Shown in pieces: positions 17,115-25,958 of a DNA stretch of 64,000 nt (its first letter is position 1; the number at the start of each line of letters is the position of its first letter). The DNA is from Nitrospirales bacterium (lineage in GTDB: Bacteria > Nitrospirota > Nitrospiria > Nitrospirales > UBA8639), in NCBI GenBank assembly GCA_021604005.1, contig BQIV01000023.1:1-64000 (forward strand), written 5' to 3'. The notes beneath the pieces were generated by a model, which worked only from the letters and a program-made list of their open reading frames with translations, was not told the DNA's origin and ran no database searches. Both the position numbers and the translations under genes were made by a program.

Positions 17115-18437
17115 TCAAGAAGGGCGGCTTCCGGCAGGTGGCCGTCCAACTGACACATAATAAAATCCCTGCTCCGCCACCCGGTCGGGCTCATAGACAT
17201 TTCTCAAATCAATAAGACATGGAGATTTGACAAGCGTTTTCAGTTGCTCAAAATCGAGGCTCCGGAACTGATTCCATTCAGTCACCAAGATAAGCGCATG
17301 CGCACCCTCTGCGGCATGATAGGCATCCTGACACGCCACTAAACCATTCACCGCTTTCAACGACTCTTCCATCGCTTCCGGATCGTACGCACGCACCGTG
17401 CATCCTTCTTTCAGTAATTGTTCAGCAATCATTAACGCTGGAGAGTCCCGGATATCATCGGTATTTGGCTTAAACGACAAGCCTAATATTGCCACAGTTT
17501 TGCCCTGAACGTTGCCTAAGGTGTCGCGAATTTTATCGAGCATGCGGACTCGCTGCTGTTCATTCACACGCTTGGTTGCTTTCGCAACCTGCATTTCATA
17601 GCCTGCCGTCTCACCAATGTGAATAAGCGCAGCGGTGTCTTTGCCAAAACACGACCCTCCGTATCCGGGACCCGCATGCAAGAACTTTGAACCCACTCGA
17701 TGATCAAGCCCCATGCCCTTGGCAACAACTTGCACATCGGCGCCCACTTTTTCGCAAAGATTGGCCATTTCATTGATAAACGAAATTTTTGTCGCCAAAA
17801 ATACGTTGGACGCATACTTGATCATTTCGGCAGTGGGCACATCGGTAATGACAATCGGCGTTTCAATAAGATAAAGCGGCCGATAGAGATCTTTCATGAT
17901 CGCCACAGACGCTGGACTATCCGCGCCAATGACAACACGGTTAGGGCGCATAAAGTCTTCAATGGCCGATCCTTCGCGTAAAAACTCAGGATTCGAACAC
18001 ACTCCAAACTTTTGAGGTGTTGTTTGATTTTCAGCAATGAGCTTATGCACCCGCTCGGCAGTCCCAACCGGCACGGTAGACTTCGTCACGACAACTTTAT
18101 ACCCCGTCATGCGGCTGCCAATGCTTTTGGCCACTTCATCCACAAATGATAAGTCCGCAGACCCATCGTCTCTAGACGGAGTCCCAACGGCAATAAAGAT
18201 AACGAGCGCCTCATCCACGGCCTTCGAAAGATCGGTTGTGAACTTCAGTCGTCCGGCATTCGTATTTTTTGTGACGAGTTCGGCTAATCCTGGTTCAAAA
18301 AAAGGAATTTCCCCTTTTTCTAATTTGTCGATGCGCTTGGAATCAACATCCATACAGGTCACATTAATGCCATATTCGGCAAAACACGCGCCCGTTACTA
18401 ACCCAACGTAGCCAGTTCCAATGACACTCACATGCAT
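17115..18437 (-). CDS. ugd: UDP-glucose 6-dehydrogenase
   Basis: Oxidises UDP-glucose to UDP-glucuronate for capsule or lipopolysaccharide sugars, using two NAD+. The 440-residue length is normal. Visible motifs are the N-terminal Rossmann GTGYVGLVTGACFAEYG, the catalytic cysteine in GPGYGGSCFGKDTAAL (around residue 260), and the C-terminal nucleotide-binding domain with GLSFKPNTDDIRDSPAL. It is a single leftward gene with no polysaccharide neighbours; the only other sugar gene in the window is the phosphohexomutase at 54-55 kb. Confidence 0.95.
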   Translation of the reverse strand: MHVSVIGTGYVGLVTGACFAEYGINVTCMDVDSKRIDKLEKGEIPFFEPGLAELVTKNTNAGRLKFTTDLSKAVDEALVIFIAVGTPSRDDGSADLSFVDEVAKSIGSRMTGYKVVVTKSTVPVGTAERVHKLIAENQTTPQKFGVCSNPEFLREGSAIEDFMRPNRVVIGADSPASVAIMKDLYRPLYLIETPIVITDVPTAEMIKYASNVFLATKISFINEMANLCEKVGADVQVVAKGMGLDHRVGSKFLHAGPGYGGSCFGKDTAALIHIGETAGYEMQVAKATKRVNEQQRVRMLDKIRDTLGNVQGKTVAILGLSFKPNTDDIRDSPALMIAEQLLKEGCTVRAYDPEAMEESLKAVNGLVACQDAYHAAEGAHALILVTEWNQFRSLDFEQLKTLVKSPCLIDLRNVYEPDRVAEQGFYYVSVGRPPAGSRPS

Positions 18438-18661
18438 GATGACTCCTCCAATTGCTAAGAATGAAGACGTATATAACAGATATTGTATGAGTTTTTCGTA
18501 TTATCGCAAGGATGGTAGTAGAGAAAGTTCCCCGAATAACGTCCGCAGACCTTATATGACTCTCTGTATCGGATTATAGTAGAATCTTCCTAACCCCATG
18601 TCTACAAGAATTCTCCTTCTTACGCATACCATTGTAGAAAAACCTTCGTGAACTCAATGAC

Positions 18662-18690
18662 TTGACAGCCCCAGACTACAACACTAAAAT
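18662..18690 (+). promoter_or_regulatory. Sigma70-type promoter of tRNA-Gly
   Basis: TTGACA (18662-18667), a 17-nt spacer and TAAAAT (18685-18690) lie 23 nt upstream of the tRNA, an almost consensus promoter at the right distance. Confidence 0.8.
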
Positions 18691-18713
18691 CGGAAATCAG
18701 GACTATACAGAGA

Positions 18714-18788
18714 GCGGGAATAGCTCAGTGGTAGAGCATCGCCTTGCCAAGGCGAGGGTCGGGGGTTCAAATCCCCTTTCCCGCTCCA
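18714..18788 (+). tRNA. tRNA-Gly (GCC)
   Basis: The full 75-nt cloverleaf can be folded by eye. The acceptor stem is GCGGGAA/TTCCCGC, the D-arm is GCTC..GAGC, the anticodon stem TCGCC/GGCGA has loop TTGCCAA, and the T-arm GGGGG TTCAAAT CCCCT follows. The discriminator is T, and CCA is encoded. The anticodon GCC (18746-18748) reads GGC and GGU codons. Confidence 0.97.
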
Positions 18789-18886
18789 ATTACCTGTTAG
18801 CGGCATCGACCAGATCAAATCGGTCGACACACGTCAAATCCAGGACATCGAGAGAAAATCCCATCCAACCACACTAGTAAGCGTTG

Positions 18887-19327
18887 CTAGGTGATTACGT
18901 CTTCTAGGCGATAATCTCGGAGTCGTAAAATACGTCCCACTTTGGATGCCTTGCGATAATAGCGGTCATCGGCAGTTATCAATATGGTATCTGGCTGGCA
19001 CAAGGCCACCGCATGATACAAGGTATCAAAAAGATGCTGCTGTAACTTAATAGCCAAATGACACGCTCTCTGGTAAATCTCTGGTCCGTTCAGAACAGGA
19101 ATTTCCATAGCGTATAACAAGTCAACAGATTCTTGTGCGATCTTTGGTGAAAGACGGGAGACGACAGCAGCCATCTCAGCCAACCAATGTGGCGGTTCTT
19201 GTAGTGTGATACGACTATCGTTCATGGCCTGAAGAATATCTAAAGCTTTTCCAGTATCCGGTTCGTTGGCATGATCGGAAAGAATCCATTTCATGATCAC
19301 ACTTGCATCCAAAACTAAACTGATCAT
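18887..19327 (-). CDS. PIN-domain toxin (VapC-like ribonuclease)
   Basis: A 146-residue PIN protein with the four acidic positions of the metal-dependent RNase site: Asp7 in LVLDASVIMKW, Glu50 in LAEMAAVV, and Asp near 100 (LFDTLYHAVAL) and 118-119 (ITADDRYY). It is the second gene of a two-gene leftward toxin-antitoxin module and overlaps the antitoxin by 4 nt. Such toxins cut tRNA or other RNA when the labile antitoxin is lost. The specific target cannot be read from sequence. Confidence 0.88.
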   Translation of the reverse strand: MISLVLDASVIMKWILSDHANEPDTGKALDILQAMNDSRITLQEPPHWLAEMAAVVSRLSPKIAQESVDLLYAMEIPVLNGPEIYQRACHLAIKLQQHLFDTLYHAVALCQPDTILITADDRYYRKASKVGRILRLRDYRLEDVIT

Positions 19328-19557
19328 GAGCGCCCACTCTTCCTCGCTCGCCGTATAGAACTTCCACGAATCGGCTTGACCTTTTTACGCAACTCCAACA
19401 GCTTTTCAATAGCTCGTGACCGCCGTGCCGCACGTTCCCGCTCATCGACAGCCTGTTGCATCAACTGGGAAAGCACCGCACTTTTATTTTCACCAGCAAA
19501 CGTCTTATCAAATGCAGCCTTAACCGGCTCTGGGACACTAAAATTCACCGTCGCCAT
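19324..19557 (-). CDS. Ribbon-helix-helix-type antitoxin of the PIN pair
   Basis: A 77-residue protein with an N-terminal strand ATVNFSVPEPVKAAFDK, a helix pair (SAVLSQLMQQAVDERERAARR) as in ribbon-helix-helix antitoxins, and a basic tail (RKKVKPIRGSSIRRARKSG) probably used to grip the toxin. It lies directly upstream of the PIN toxin. A perfect palindrome just before its start suggests autorepression by this protein. Confidence 0.8.
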   Translation of the reverse strand: MATVNFSVPEPVKAAFDKTFAGENKSAVLSQLMQQAVDERERAARRSRAIEKLLELRKKVKPIRGSSIRRARKSGRS

Positions 19558-19569
19558 ACAGCCTTCCTC

Positions 19570-19612
19570 TTGTTGAAGATTTCAACAATACTATGGGTAG
19601 AAGAATTATAAA
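19570..19612 (-). promoter_or_regulatory. Promoter and palindromic operator of the PIN toxin-antitoxin pair
   Basis: A perfect inverted repeat (TTGTTGAA-GAT-TTCAACAA, 19570-19588) lies 13 nt before the antitoxin ATG. Just upstream on the minus strand is a TTGACA box about 17 nt from a weak CATAGT -10. The layout fits autoregulation, with repressor bound between the start site and the ribosome-binding site. Confidence 0.6.
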
Positions 19613-19724
19613 TGTCAAGCAAAACAGCTCATTCACCATAATCCAATGAATCAGCTGAGAGAGAGGTATGCTAGGATTGGGCAGATGACCTAAGCAATGA
19701 ATCCCGGTGGCGTGGTTTATAGAT

Positions 19725-20684
19725 TTATAGGGTCAAGTCCAGCTTTATTTGTATCAGCAGTTTTTGCAGTTGCCGGTCTTTGGCTAAGCGAGCTTCAAAC
19801 TGGCGAATGCTGCTGCTCGCGCTGGCGTAGTGCTTTAACCCAAACTTCCGTGCGATCTCACGTAATTTCATGTCCGCCACGTGTTGACACAGGTACATCG
19901 CCATGCCTCTGGCTAGGTTGCTCGACGTTCGCCCTCGCTGCAATGCCCATACGCTCTTCGTTTTTACATCCAAGTGTTGACAGACGACCTCGACGATACG
20001 TTTGACCGTTGGCCTGACTCGCGCCTCACGCAGGTCTGGCACATCAATATCTTTAGTGCTGAGTTTGAGATTGTGTTTAAATGTGTCACTGCCCAAAATC
20101 GGAGGCTGCTTGCTCTTGGCATAGAACGCCCGAACTTCTTCATCAGTGCCTTCGGCAATGTAGGCTTTATAGGCGTCAATCGCTCCGTGGGCGGCGAGGG
20201 ATTTCAGGATGTAGTGGCTGGTGAGCCATGGCGGACGTTTGTGTTTGCCGATGTAGGCGGGATAACTGGACCATCGATACTGATCAAGCCGTTTCACCAA
20301 TTTGGCTTCCAATGGATTCCGGTGAATGTAGCGGGATAATTGCGTCCAATATGCCTGTGCCTCTACCAAGATGGCCTTGTATCGGCCCCGAAATAATGGG
20401 CCATCCCGTCCTTCTGTTCGATTGTAAAACTGGGTATACAACCCATTAATATGCCGCATGATCCGTTGTAGATTCGCCTCAGGGGTCCGTACCAGCAAAT
20501 GATAATGAGTGTCCATGAGACAATAGGCATGCCATTCGGCGTTGAAGCGCTCGGAAGTATCAGCCAACAAAGCCAGAAAGTACTGGCGTTGTTCATCCGT
20601 GGTGAATACCTTTCGACGGCAGGCCCCACGGTTCATCACGTGGAACCACGCCCCCTCAAATTCAATGCGAAACGGTCTGGCCAT
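19725..20684 (-). CDS. REP-associated tyrosine transposase (RAYT, Y1 family)
   Basis: A 319-residue IS200-like Y1 transposase domesticated for REP mobility. The first ~130 residues have the RAYT start ARPFRIEFEGAWFHVMNRG, the metal-binding HUH motif in MDTHYHLLVRT, and the family sequence GPLFRGRYKAILVE; the catalytic Tyr should be in the GLYTQFYNR helix. The C-terminal third (TVKRIVEVVCQHLDV and KLREIARKFGLKHYASASSS) resembles a DnaA-type helix-turn-helix, as in longer RAYTs. The last codons (KLDLTL) overlap a terminal repeat that recurs in inverted form upstream and in the 57-59 kb repeats. The gene appears intact. Confidence 0.9.
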   Translation of the reverse strand: MARPFRIEFEGAWFHVMNRGACRRKVFTTDEQRQYFLALLADTSERFNAEWHAYCLMDTHYHLLVRTPEANLQRIMRHINGLYTQFYNRTEGRDGPLFRGRYKAILVEAQAYWTQLSRYIHRNPLEAKLVKRLDQYRWSSYPAYIGKHKRPPWLTSHYILKSLAAHGAIDAYKAYIAEGTDEEVRAFYAKSKQPPILGSDTFKHNLKLSTKDIDVPDLREARVRPTVKRIVEVVCQHLDVKTKSVWALQRGRTSSNLARGMAMYLCQHVADMKLREIARKFGLKHYASASSSIRQFEARLAKDRQLQKLLIQIKLDLTL

Positions 20685-20732
20685 AAGGCTCTACTATAAC
20701 AACTCATAACTTCATAAAACTAGATTTGACCC
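19730..20732. mobile_element. RAYT element bracketed by inverted terminal motifs
   Basis: The transposase gene lies between GGGTCAAGTCCAGCTTTA (from 19730) and the inverted ATAAAACTAGATTTGACCC (20714-20732). The right copy is followed by a second AAATTGACCCTAAAA. The same end sequence occurs six more times at 56.9-59.1 kb, so it is probably the recognition end of this transposase (inference). Confidence 0.65.
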
Positions 20733-20916
20733 TAAAAACAAATTGACCCTAAAAAAGATAAAGTTATATCCTGGAAAGGGTTTAGGGTTCTGGGTCAATA
20801 TGGTTTGTCCCAAGAATTTCAATCAATAGGAACAGGCTCGTTAGCGAAGTTTCTCTCCAGATCCCCGTTTTACCATTTGCCCAACTTTTTCTGCTCTGCT
20901 GGTTATTTAATCAAAT

Positions 20917-20932
20917 AGATAATATATTATCT
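20917..20932. promoter_or_regulatory. Perfect 16-bp palindrome upstream of the PemK-type antitoxin
   Basis: AGATAATATATTATCT is a perfect palindrome ending 17 nt before the antitoxin ATG. The position and AT-rich sequence, which includes potential -10 hexamers, fit an autorepression operator. Confidence 0.6.
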
Positions 20933-20949
20933 GAAAATAGAGGGTCCTG

Positions 20950-21189
20950 ATGGGTGCGATCTCCGTTTCAAAGAAAGAAGAGCAACAAATTGAACGCTTA
21001 CGGAAGGAGCTTCGCATCCCAAGTAAATCCGAGGTCATTCGAGTCACCCTACAAACCCTTGAGATGAAAACGGCCAAAGAACGATTACGTCAAGAAATTC
21101 AGAAGTCCGTTCGACGTTGTGCTCAAGCCGATAAACTTGAGAATCAAACGTTGTTTTTCGGTGCTTTTACTCATGCGCAGTCGGATTAA
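20950..21189 (+). CDS. Ribbon-helix-helix antitoxin (PemI/MazE-like)
   Basis: A 79-residue protein starting ISVSKKEEQQIERLRKEL, followed by IPSKSEVIRVTLQTLEM, the pattern of a ribbon-helix-helix DNA-binding domain, and a C-terminal segment likely to wrap the toxin. It is 3 nt upstream of a PemK/MazF-type gene. The toxin is interrupted, so the antitoxin may now be a relic or may still repress the locus or act on a related toxin elsewhere. Confidence 0.78.
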   Translation: MGAISVSKKEEQQIERLRKELRIPSKSEVIRVTLQTLEMKTAKERLRQEIQKSVRRCAQADKLENQTLFFGAFTHAQSD

Positions 21190-21192
21190 TTT

Positions 21193-21537
21193 ATGGAAAT
21201 CAAACGAGGCTATGTATACATTATCGACTTTAATCCTCAGATTAAAACGAAACGTGGAAAACTTCGTCCTGGATTGGTTCTTCAATCCGACCTTGTCACT
21301 GAAGCAGGCTACCCATCGACCATCGTTGCTCCTGCCACGACTAAATTAGTTGACGATCCGGGAATTCTCAGATTGCGAGTAAAAAAAGGATAAGCTGGAC
21401 TCAAACATGATAGCGACCTCCTGCTTGGGCAATTGATTGCTGTGTCCAATGAATCATTTCGTCAAGAGTTGAGACAATTGCCTGTCAATTTGATGGATGA
21501 AGTGGTAGAACGTACCCGCATCATCTTGAGTCTTTAG
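21193..21537 (+). pseudogene. PemK/MazF-family toxin with one in-frame stop
   Basis: The reading frame starts MEIKRGYVYIIDFNPQIKTK and includes the family core RGKLRPGLVLQSD and TIVAPATTKL. A TAA at codon 67 (21391-21393) interrupts it, and the same frame then continues with LLLGQLIAVSNESF and ends VVERTRIILSL at 21535-21537, giving 114 codons, the normal length for the family. The reading on either side of the stop is well conserved, so inactivation looks recent: a single substitution, unless the stop is read through. Confidence 0.8.
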
Positions 21538-21916
21538 CATGAAAAAAAACAAGGAAAAGAAGACCGATTTCTTTTTCAATGTCAACTCCATTCTTAATTA
21601 ATACGTTCCATTTTTTCTTCTCATGAAGCTGAATTGTTTGCCTGTGATTGCTCCCCTCTTTCCGGGGCATGTTTCTCAGTCCTATACGCATCTATCAGAG
21701 ACCACAGAACTACCCTAACCGTTCTTGGACTGGGGCTGACAATCCTCCAGCCACGTCATCTCATCTACACCCACCACTCCGGATTACCTTTCCCCTGATG
21801 CATTACTACAGTAAAATATTGATATGAAGGTTTATGTGACTCATTATGTGTAAGGGGTAAAGACTAGACATTCTCGAGACGATTGGGTTGTGTACAATTA
21901 GCTCAAGAGGTTCATC
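21538..21916. other. Intergenic region before the diiron protein gene
   Basis: No gene is recognised. A TACAAT hexamer about 20 nt before the next ATG could be a -10, but no good -35 is seen. Confidence 0.35.
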
Positions 21917-22738
21917 ATGAATGCTGTAAAACAAGACCGCTTTGAGGATTTTTGGGGAAACGTACAGGATGAAATCCACAGTCACCCGGTTATCGTTGAT
22001 AATCCTTATTGCAAATGGTTTAAACAGGGCGATGCAACCCAAGGGCAGTTGATTGACTTGTTTGAACAATTTGCCGTCTTTTCAAAATGGTTTTTGTTGG
22101 CCCAATTGATGCGGGTTCTGAATGCATCGGACCTCGAATCGGAAACACATGCACGCTATATTTTAGCGAACGAATTGGGTGTGCGACTCAATTCTGAAGG
22201 CTCCACAGAAAATCAACCATTCAAAACCCAGTGGGCGCATATCAATTGGCTGAGAGAGACTGCCCGTCCGCTTAACCTCGATCCAGAAAAACTTGGGAGT
22301 TGGGATTCGGCCTCCTCTTCTACCCGCGCCTTTATCAAGGGACTAGAAGAAACGTATGGGAACAAGGATGGTGAAGTTGGACGGGGAGCAAGCTATGCCA
22401 TTGAAACCTGGGCGGCGTGGGGCATTGGAAACGGTGAAGTCGTCGAGTCCAATAATTTTTGGAAAGAATTGATTACAGGGATAGAGATGTATAACAAAAA
22501 AAACAATCTGAATGGTGCTTCGGCAATTCCTTTGAAATTTTTCCTATTCCATTTCAACAGTGAAAAAGGGCACGGTGATAACGTCCTGGATGAACTCAAG
22601 GAATCGTTTTCTAAGCCGGAATTCGATGGCAAAAAGTTTATCGATGCTGGGGTCAAGGCCTTGAACTCCATTTATACGTTCTGGTCAGGCCTGGATCAAA
22701 CCCGGAAAGAAATGAAAATAGAGACGGTTCCTTCTTGA
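21917..22738 (+). CDS. Heme-oxygenase-like diiron oxidase/oxygenase family protein
   Basis: A 273-residue all-helical protein of the TenA/PqqC/CADD-like fold. Candidate metal ligands fit the diiron pattern of this superfamily: Glu86 (ANELG), His108 (WAHINWL), Glu163 (AIETWAAWG), and HxxxExxH with His212, Glu216 and His219 (FHFNSEKGHG). The family includes a p-aminobenzoate-forming protein in Chlamydia and a Nitrosomonas relative, and N-oxygenases; the substrate here is unknown. The gene converges on the tyrosine-degradation operon, separated from it by 28 nt with no clear terminator. Confidence 0.72.
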   Translation: MNAVKQDRFEDFWGNVQDEIHSHPVIVDNPYCKWFKQGDATQGQLIDLFEQFAVFSKWFLLAQLMRVLNASDLESETHARYILANELGVRLNSEGSTENQPFKTQWAHINWLRETARPLNLDPEKLGSWDSASSSTRAFIKGLEETYGNKDGEVGRGASYAIETWAAWGIGNGEVVESNNFWKELITGIEMYNKKNNLNGASAIPLKFFLFHFNSEKGHGDNVLDELKESFSKPEFDGKKFIDAGVKALNSIYTFWSGLDQTRKEMKIETVPS

Positions 22739-22766
22739 GTCAATACTTGATGTCCTACAAGCAACA

Positions 22767-24737
22767 TCACCCGCCTTTCCTCAACAATCGGTTGGAGTAA
22801 ATTTCTTCAAATTCCCTTAAACAATCCAGGTTGGCCATGGACGATGTGTTGACCAGAGTTTTTCTCTGAAAAATATCTCGAATCACCGATTCCATTTTTT
22901 TGCCATTTAATGTTTTAGGAACTTCCCTAATCTCGTAGATTTCATGAGGCACATGCCGGGGTGTGGCTTCTTCTCGAAGCCGTCGTTGAATTTTTTCCCT
23001 GCAGAGAGACAAGCCATCGGTCTCTTTCTTTAATACCACGAAAAGAATCATTCGTATGTCATGACCGTCTTCCACACCGATGACCACACTGTCCAACACT
23101 TCTTCCATGCTCTCAACGATTCGGTAGATTTCTGCCGTGCCGATGCGGACACCGCCGGGGTTGAGTGTGGTGTCGCTCCGTCCATATACAATGAGGCTCC
23201 CATCATCCCTGATTTCAATGTAGTCCCCATGTATCCAGACACCGGGGACCTTGTCGTAATAGGCTTTAAAATATTTGGCATCCTCTGGATCATTCCAAAA
23301 AGCTACCGGCATGGACGGGGCGGGAGCACGGCAGGCTAACTCTCCTTTTTGATTGAAGACCGGGCGGTTATTCTCATCCAGGGCCACAACATCCATTCCC
23401 AACCCCAAACATTGAATTTCTTCCGATCGAACGGGGAGCATAGGATTGCCCAGCATGAAGCATGAGATGATGTCTGTCCCTCCACAGATGGATGATAATT
23501 GAACGTCGTGTTTCACAGTGTTGTATATCCAGTTAAAGCATGCTTTATCCAAAGGAGAGCCTGTCGACAAGATCGCTCGAAGCGAAGGGAAGTCGTGTGA
23601 TTTCGATGGGTTCATTCCCTGCTTGAAGTTCTGTGAAATAAATTTCGGGCTGGTTCCAAACACGGTGATTCCCGCCTCATCGATCAAATCCCATAACACG
23701 TGTAAGTCCGGAAAACCAGGGGATCCTTCGTACAGAACGATTGTTGCCTGTTGCGCCAGAGCCGACGCCAACCAGTTCCACATCATCCAACCACAGGTGG
23801 TGTAATAAAACACCACATCCTCCGATCCGATGTCTGTATGCAGAGCATGTTCCTTGTGGTGTTGCAGTAACGTTCCGCCTGCCCCGTGCACAAGGCACTT
23901 TGGCAAACCAGTGGTTCCCGATGAATACATGATGAACAATGGATGATCGAAAGGAAAATGGCTAAATGAAAAACTTGCGTGATCTTCCGTGCTGACAAAT
24001 TGCTCCCAAGTTGAGACCGTAGGAAAGGGCAACCTCTCTGTTACCAACGATGTGTTATCAGGGGAAACGACGACAATCTGCTGCAGGCTAGGAATATCAG
24101 GGATGATAGCCTTCAATGTTTCGATGACCGAATACCGTTTTCCGTTGTAGGTATATCCTTCGACGCAGACCAGCACCCTAGGCTCCACTTGTCCGAATCG
24201 ATCCTTGACCCCTTGCGGTCCGAAATCAGGAGAGCAGGAGGTCCAAATGGCTCCTAGGGCCGCTGTGCCCAACATGGCGATGATGGTTTCAGGGACGTTG
24301 GGAAGATAGCCAGCAACTCGATCTCCAGGTTTTATGCCGCTGGATAAAAGAGACGAGGCAAACCGCTTGACTTGAACCGTGAGCTCGCCGTACGTGAGCG
24401 TCTTATGAGATTGTCCCTCTACTTTACTGAGAATGGCGGTTTTTCTGGGTGGTGCTGTGAGCAGGTTTTCTGCGTAATTGAGTTCTGCGCCAGGGAACCA
24501 GCGAGCGCCGGGCATGGACAGGGATGAGAGGGTTTTGTCTGGGTGGCGGGAAAACCGTATGCCCGAATATCTTCTATAAAAATCCCAAAACGCTTCGATG
24601 TGTTGAATGGACCAGTGATGCAGTTCGGCGTACGAAGTGAAATCCTTGGAGAATTCCCGGTTCACGGCCTGTAAAAACCGGAACATTCTCGACCGTTGCA
24701 CACGTTCAGTCTCGGGTTGCCAGAGGATCTCCTTCAT
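22767..24737 (-). CDS. aacS: Acetoacetyl-CoA synthetase
   Basis: ATP-dependent activation of acetoacetate to acetoacetyl-CoA (ANL adenylating family, 656 residues). Family features are the N-terminal region with YSGIRFSRHPDKTLSS and PGARWFPGAELNYAENLL, the P-loop MYSSGTTGLPKCLVHGAGG, CSPDFGPQGVKDRFGQ, and the hinge/core YGRSDTTLNPGGVRIGTAEIY. The start at 24737 (MKEILWQPE) is preferred over an in-frame start at 24812, which would overlap the thiolase gene by 49 nt. It is the last gene of the homogentisate operon, where it would activate the acetoacetate released by fumarylacetoacetate hydrolysis. Confidence 0.93.
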   Translation of the reverse strand: MKEILWQPETERVQRSRMFRFLQAVNREFSKDFTSYAELHHWSIQHIEAFWDFYRRYSGIRFSRHPDKTLSSLSMPGARWFPGAELNYAENLLTAPPRKTAILSKVEGQSHKTLTYGELTVQVKRFASSLLSSGIKPGDRVAGYLPNVPETIIAMLGTAALGAIWTSCSPDFGPQGVKDRFGQVEPRVLVCVEGYTYNGKRYSVIETLKAIIPDIPSLQQIVVVSPDNTSLVTERLPFPTVSTWEQFVSTEDHASFSFSHFPFDHPLFIMYSSGTTGLPKCLVHGAGGTLLQHHKEHALHTDIGSEDVVFYYTTCGWMMWNWLASALAQQATIVLYEGSPGFPDLHVLWDLIDEAGITVFGTSPKFISQNFKQGMNPSKSHDFPSLRAILSTGSPLDKACFNWIYNTVKHDVQLSSICGGTDIISCFMLGNPMLPVRSEEIQCLGLGMDVVALDENNRPVFNQKGELACRAPAPSMPVAFWNDPEDAKYFKAYYDKVPGVWIHGDYIEIRDDGSLIVYGRSDTTLNPGGVRIGTAEIYRIVESMEEVLDSVVIGVEDGHDIRMILFVVLKKETDGLSLCREKIQRRLREEATPRHVPHEIYEIREVPKTLNGKKMESVIRDIFQRKTLVNTSSMANLDCLREFEEIYSNRLLRKGG

Positions 24738-24763
24738 ACAGGAATCCCTTTGTGGATCGGCGG

Positions 24764-25942
24764 CTACACGATTTCTATGATCATGGCCGTCGCCTCGCCG
24801 CCTCCAATGCATAAACTGGCCAGACCGCGTCGTAACCCTTTGCTTTTCAGAGCATTGATCAGGGTTACAAGAATTCTCGCTCCCGTTGCCCCAATGGGAT
24901 GGCCGAGAGCAATCGATCCTCCATGCACGTTGACTCGTTCAGGATCCAGCCCTAATTGATCGTTCACGATTAAAGACATAGCGGCAAAAGCTTCGTTGAT
25001 CTCAAACAAATCAATATCGTGTAGTTGAAAACGGCACTGCTGAAGGACCTTTTTCACAGCATCAATCGGTGCCAGAGCGAATGTGGCCGGAGACTGTGCG
25101 TGGGTGGCGTACCCTACTATTCTGGCAACGGGTTTGAGATCCGATGATTCTTTACCCACCACCAGTGCAGCAGCTCCGTCGCTGATTTTCGCTCCATTGC
25201 CTTTAGTTATGGTTCCGCCTGTTTTATCGAAGACGGAGGGAAGGGAAGGAAATTGGCCGAGATCATCGCAATCAGGTTGCTCATCGTGCTCAACCACCAC
25301 CGAATGCCCATGTTGGGGTACGTGCACTGGGACGATTTCCCGTTCAAACACGCCGTCTTTCTGTGCCTTCCTGACTCGTTCGTAACTAGTAATTGCATAG
25401 GCGTCTTGCCTTTCACGGGAGACGGAATTCTGTTGCGAAATTTTTTCACTCAATTCTCCCATGTGCCCGTTTTCGTACTGATCCCACAAACCATCCCAGA
25501 TGAGGCTATCAATCATTTGAGCATTTCCCAACTTACGTCCACGGCGCATTTGGGGGACCAGAAAGGGAGCCTGACTCATGCTTTCCATTCCTCCGGCAAC
25601 GATGTATCGGGCTTCATTCAACCGAATCCCTTGATCAGCCATCATGACGGCTTTCATTCCTGATCCGCAGACCTTATTGATAGTGGTAGCACCTATATAA
25701 TCTGACAGGCCGCTTTTCAGAGCAGCTTGTCGGGCAGGAGCTTGACCGACGCCTGCGGACACGACATTTCCGAATATGACTTCATCCACTTGATCGTGAT
25801 CGATTCCAGCTCTCTTGAGCACTTCGGAAATAACGATCGAGCCAAGCTCAGGCGCTGTCAGAGAAGACAAGGCCCCATTGAATGTTCCAATGGGAGTTCG
25901 TAACGCACTGTAGATGTAAGTTTCCTCTTTTGCTGTACCCAT
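24764..25942 (-). CDS. Acetyl-CoA C-acetyltransferase (thiolase)
   Basis: Splits acetoacetyl-CoA with CoA into two acetyl-CoA, or the reverse. The 392-residue protein has the active-site cysteine in NKVCGSGMKAVMMA (around residue 90), the NVHGGSIALGHPIGATGAR histidine motif, and the second cysteine in SLCIGGGEATA near the end. It sits between the flavin-reductase-like gene and aacS, which makes its substrate, so degradation is the likely direction here. A polyhydroxyalkanoate role is possible, but no pha gene is present. Confidence 0.94.
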   Translation of the reverse strand: MGTAKEETYIYSALRTPIGTFNGALSSLTAPELGSIVISEVLKRAGIDHDQVDEVIFGNVVSAGVGQAPARQAALKSGLSDYIGATTINKVCGSGMKAVMMADQGIRLNEARYIVAGGMESMSQAPFLVPQMRRGRKLGNAQMIDSLIWDGLWDQYENGHMGELSEKISQQNSVSRERQDAYAITSYERVRKAQKDGVFEREIVPVHVPQHGHSVVVEHDEQPDCDDLGQFPSLPSVFDKTGGTITKGNGAKISDGAAALVVGKESSDLKPVARIVGYATHAQSPATFALAPIDAVKKVLQQCRFQLHDIDLFEINEAFAAMSLIVNDQLGLDPERVNVHGGSIALGHPIGATGARILVTLINALKSKGLRRGLASLCIGGGEATAMIIEIV

Positions 25943-25958
25943 TTGGTATATTACACCA

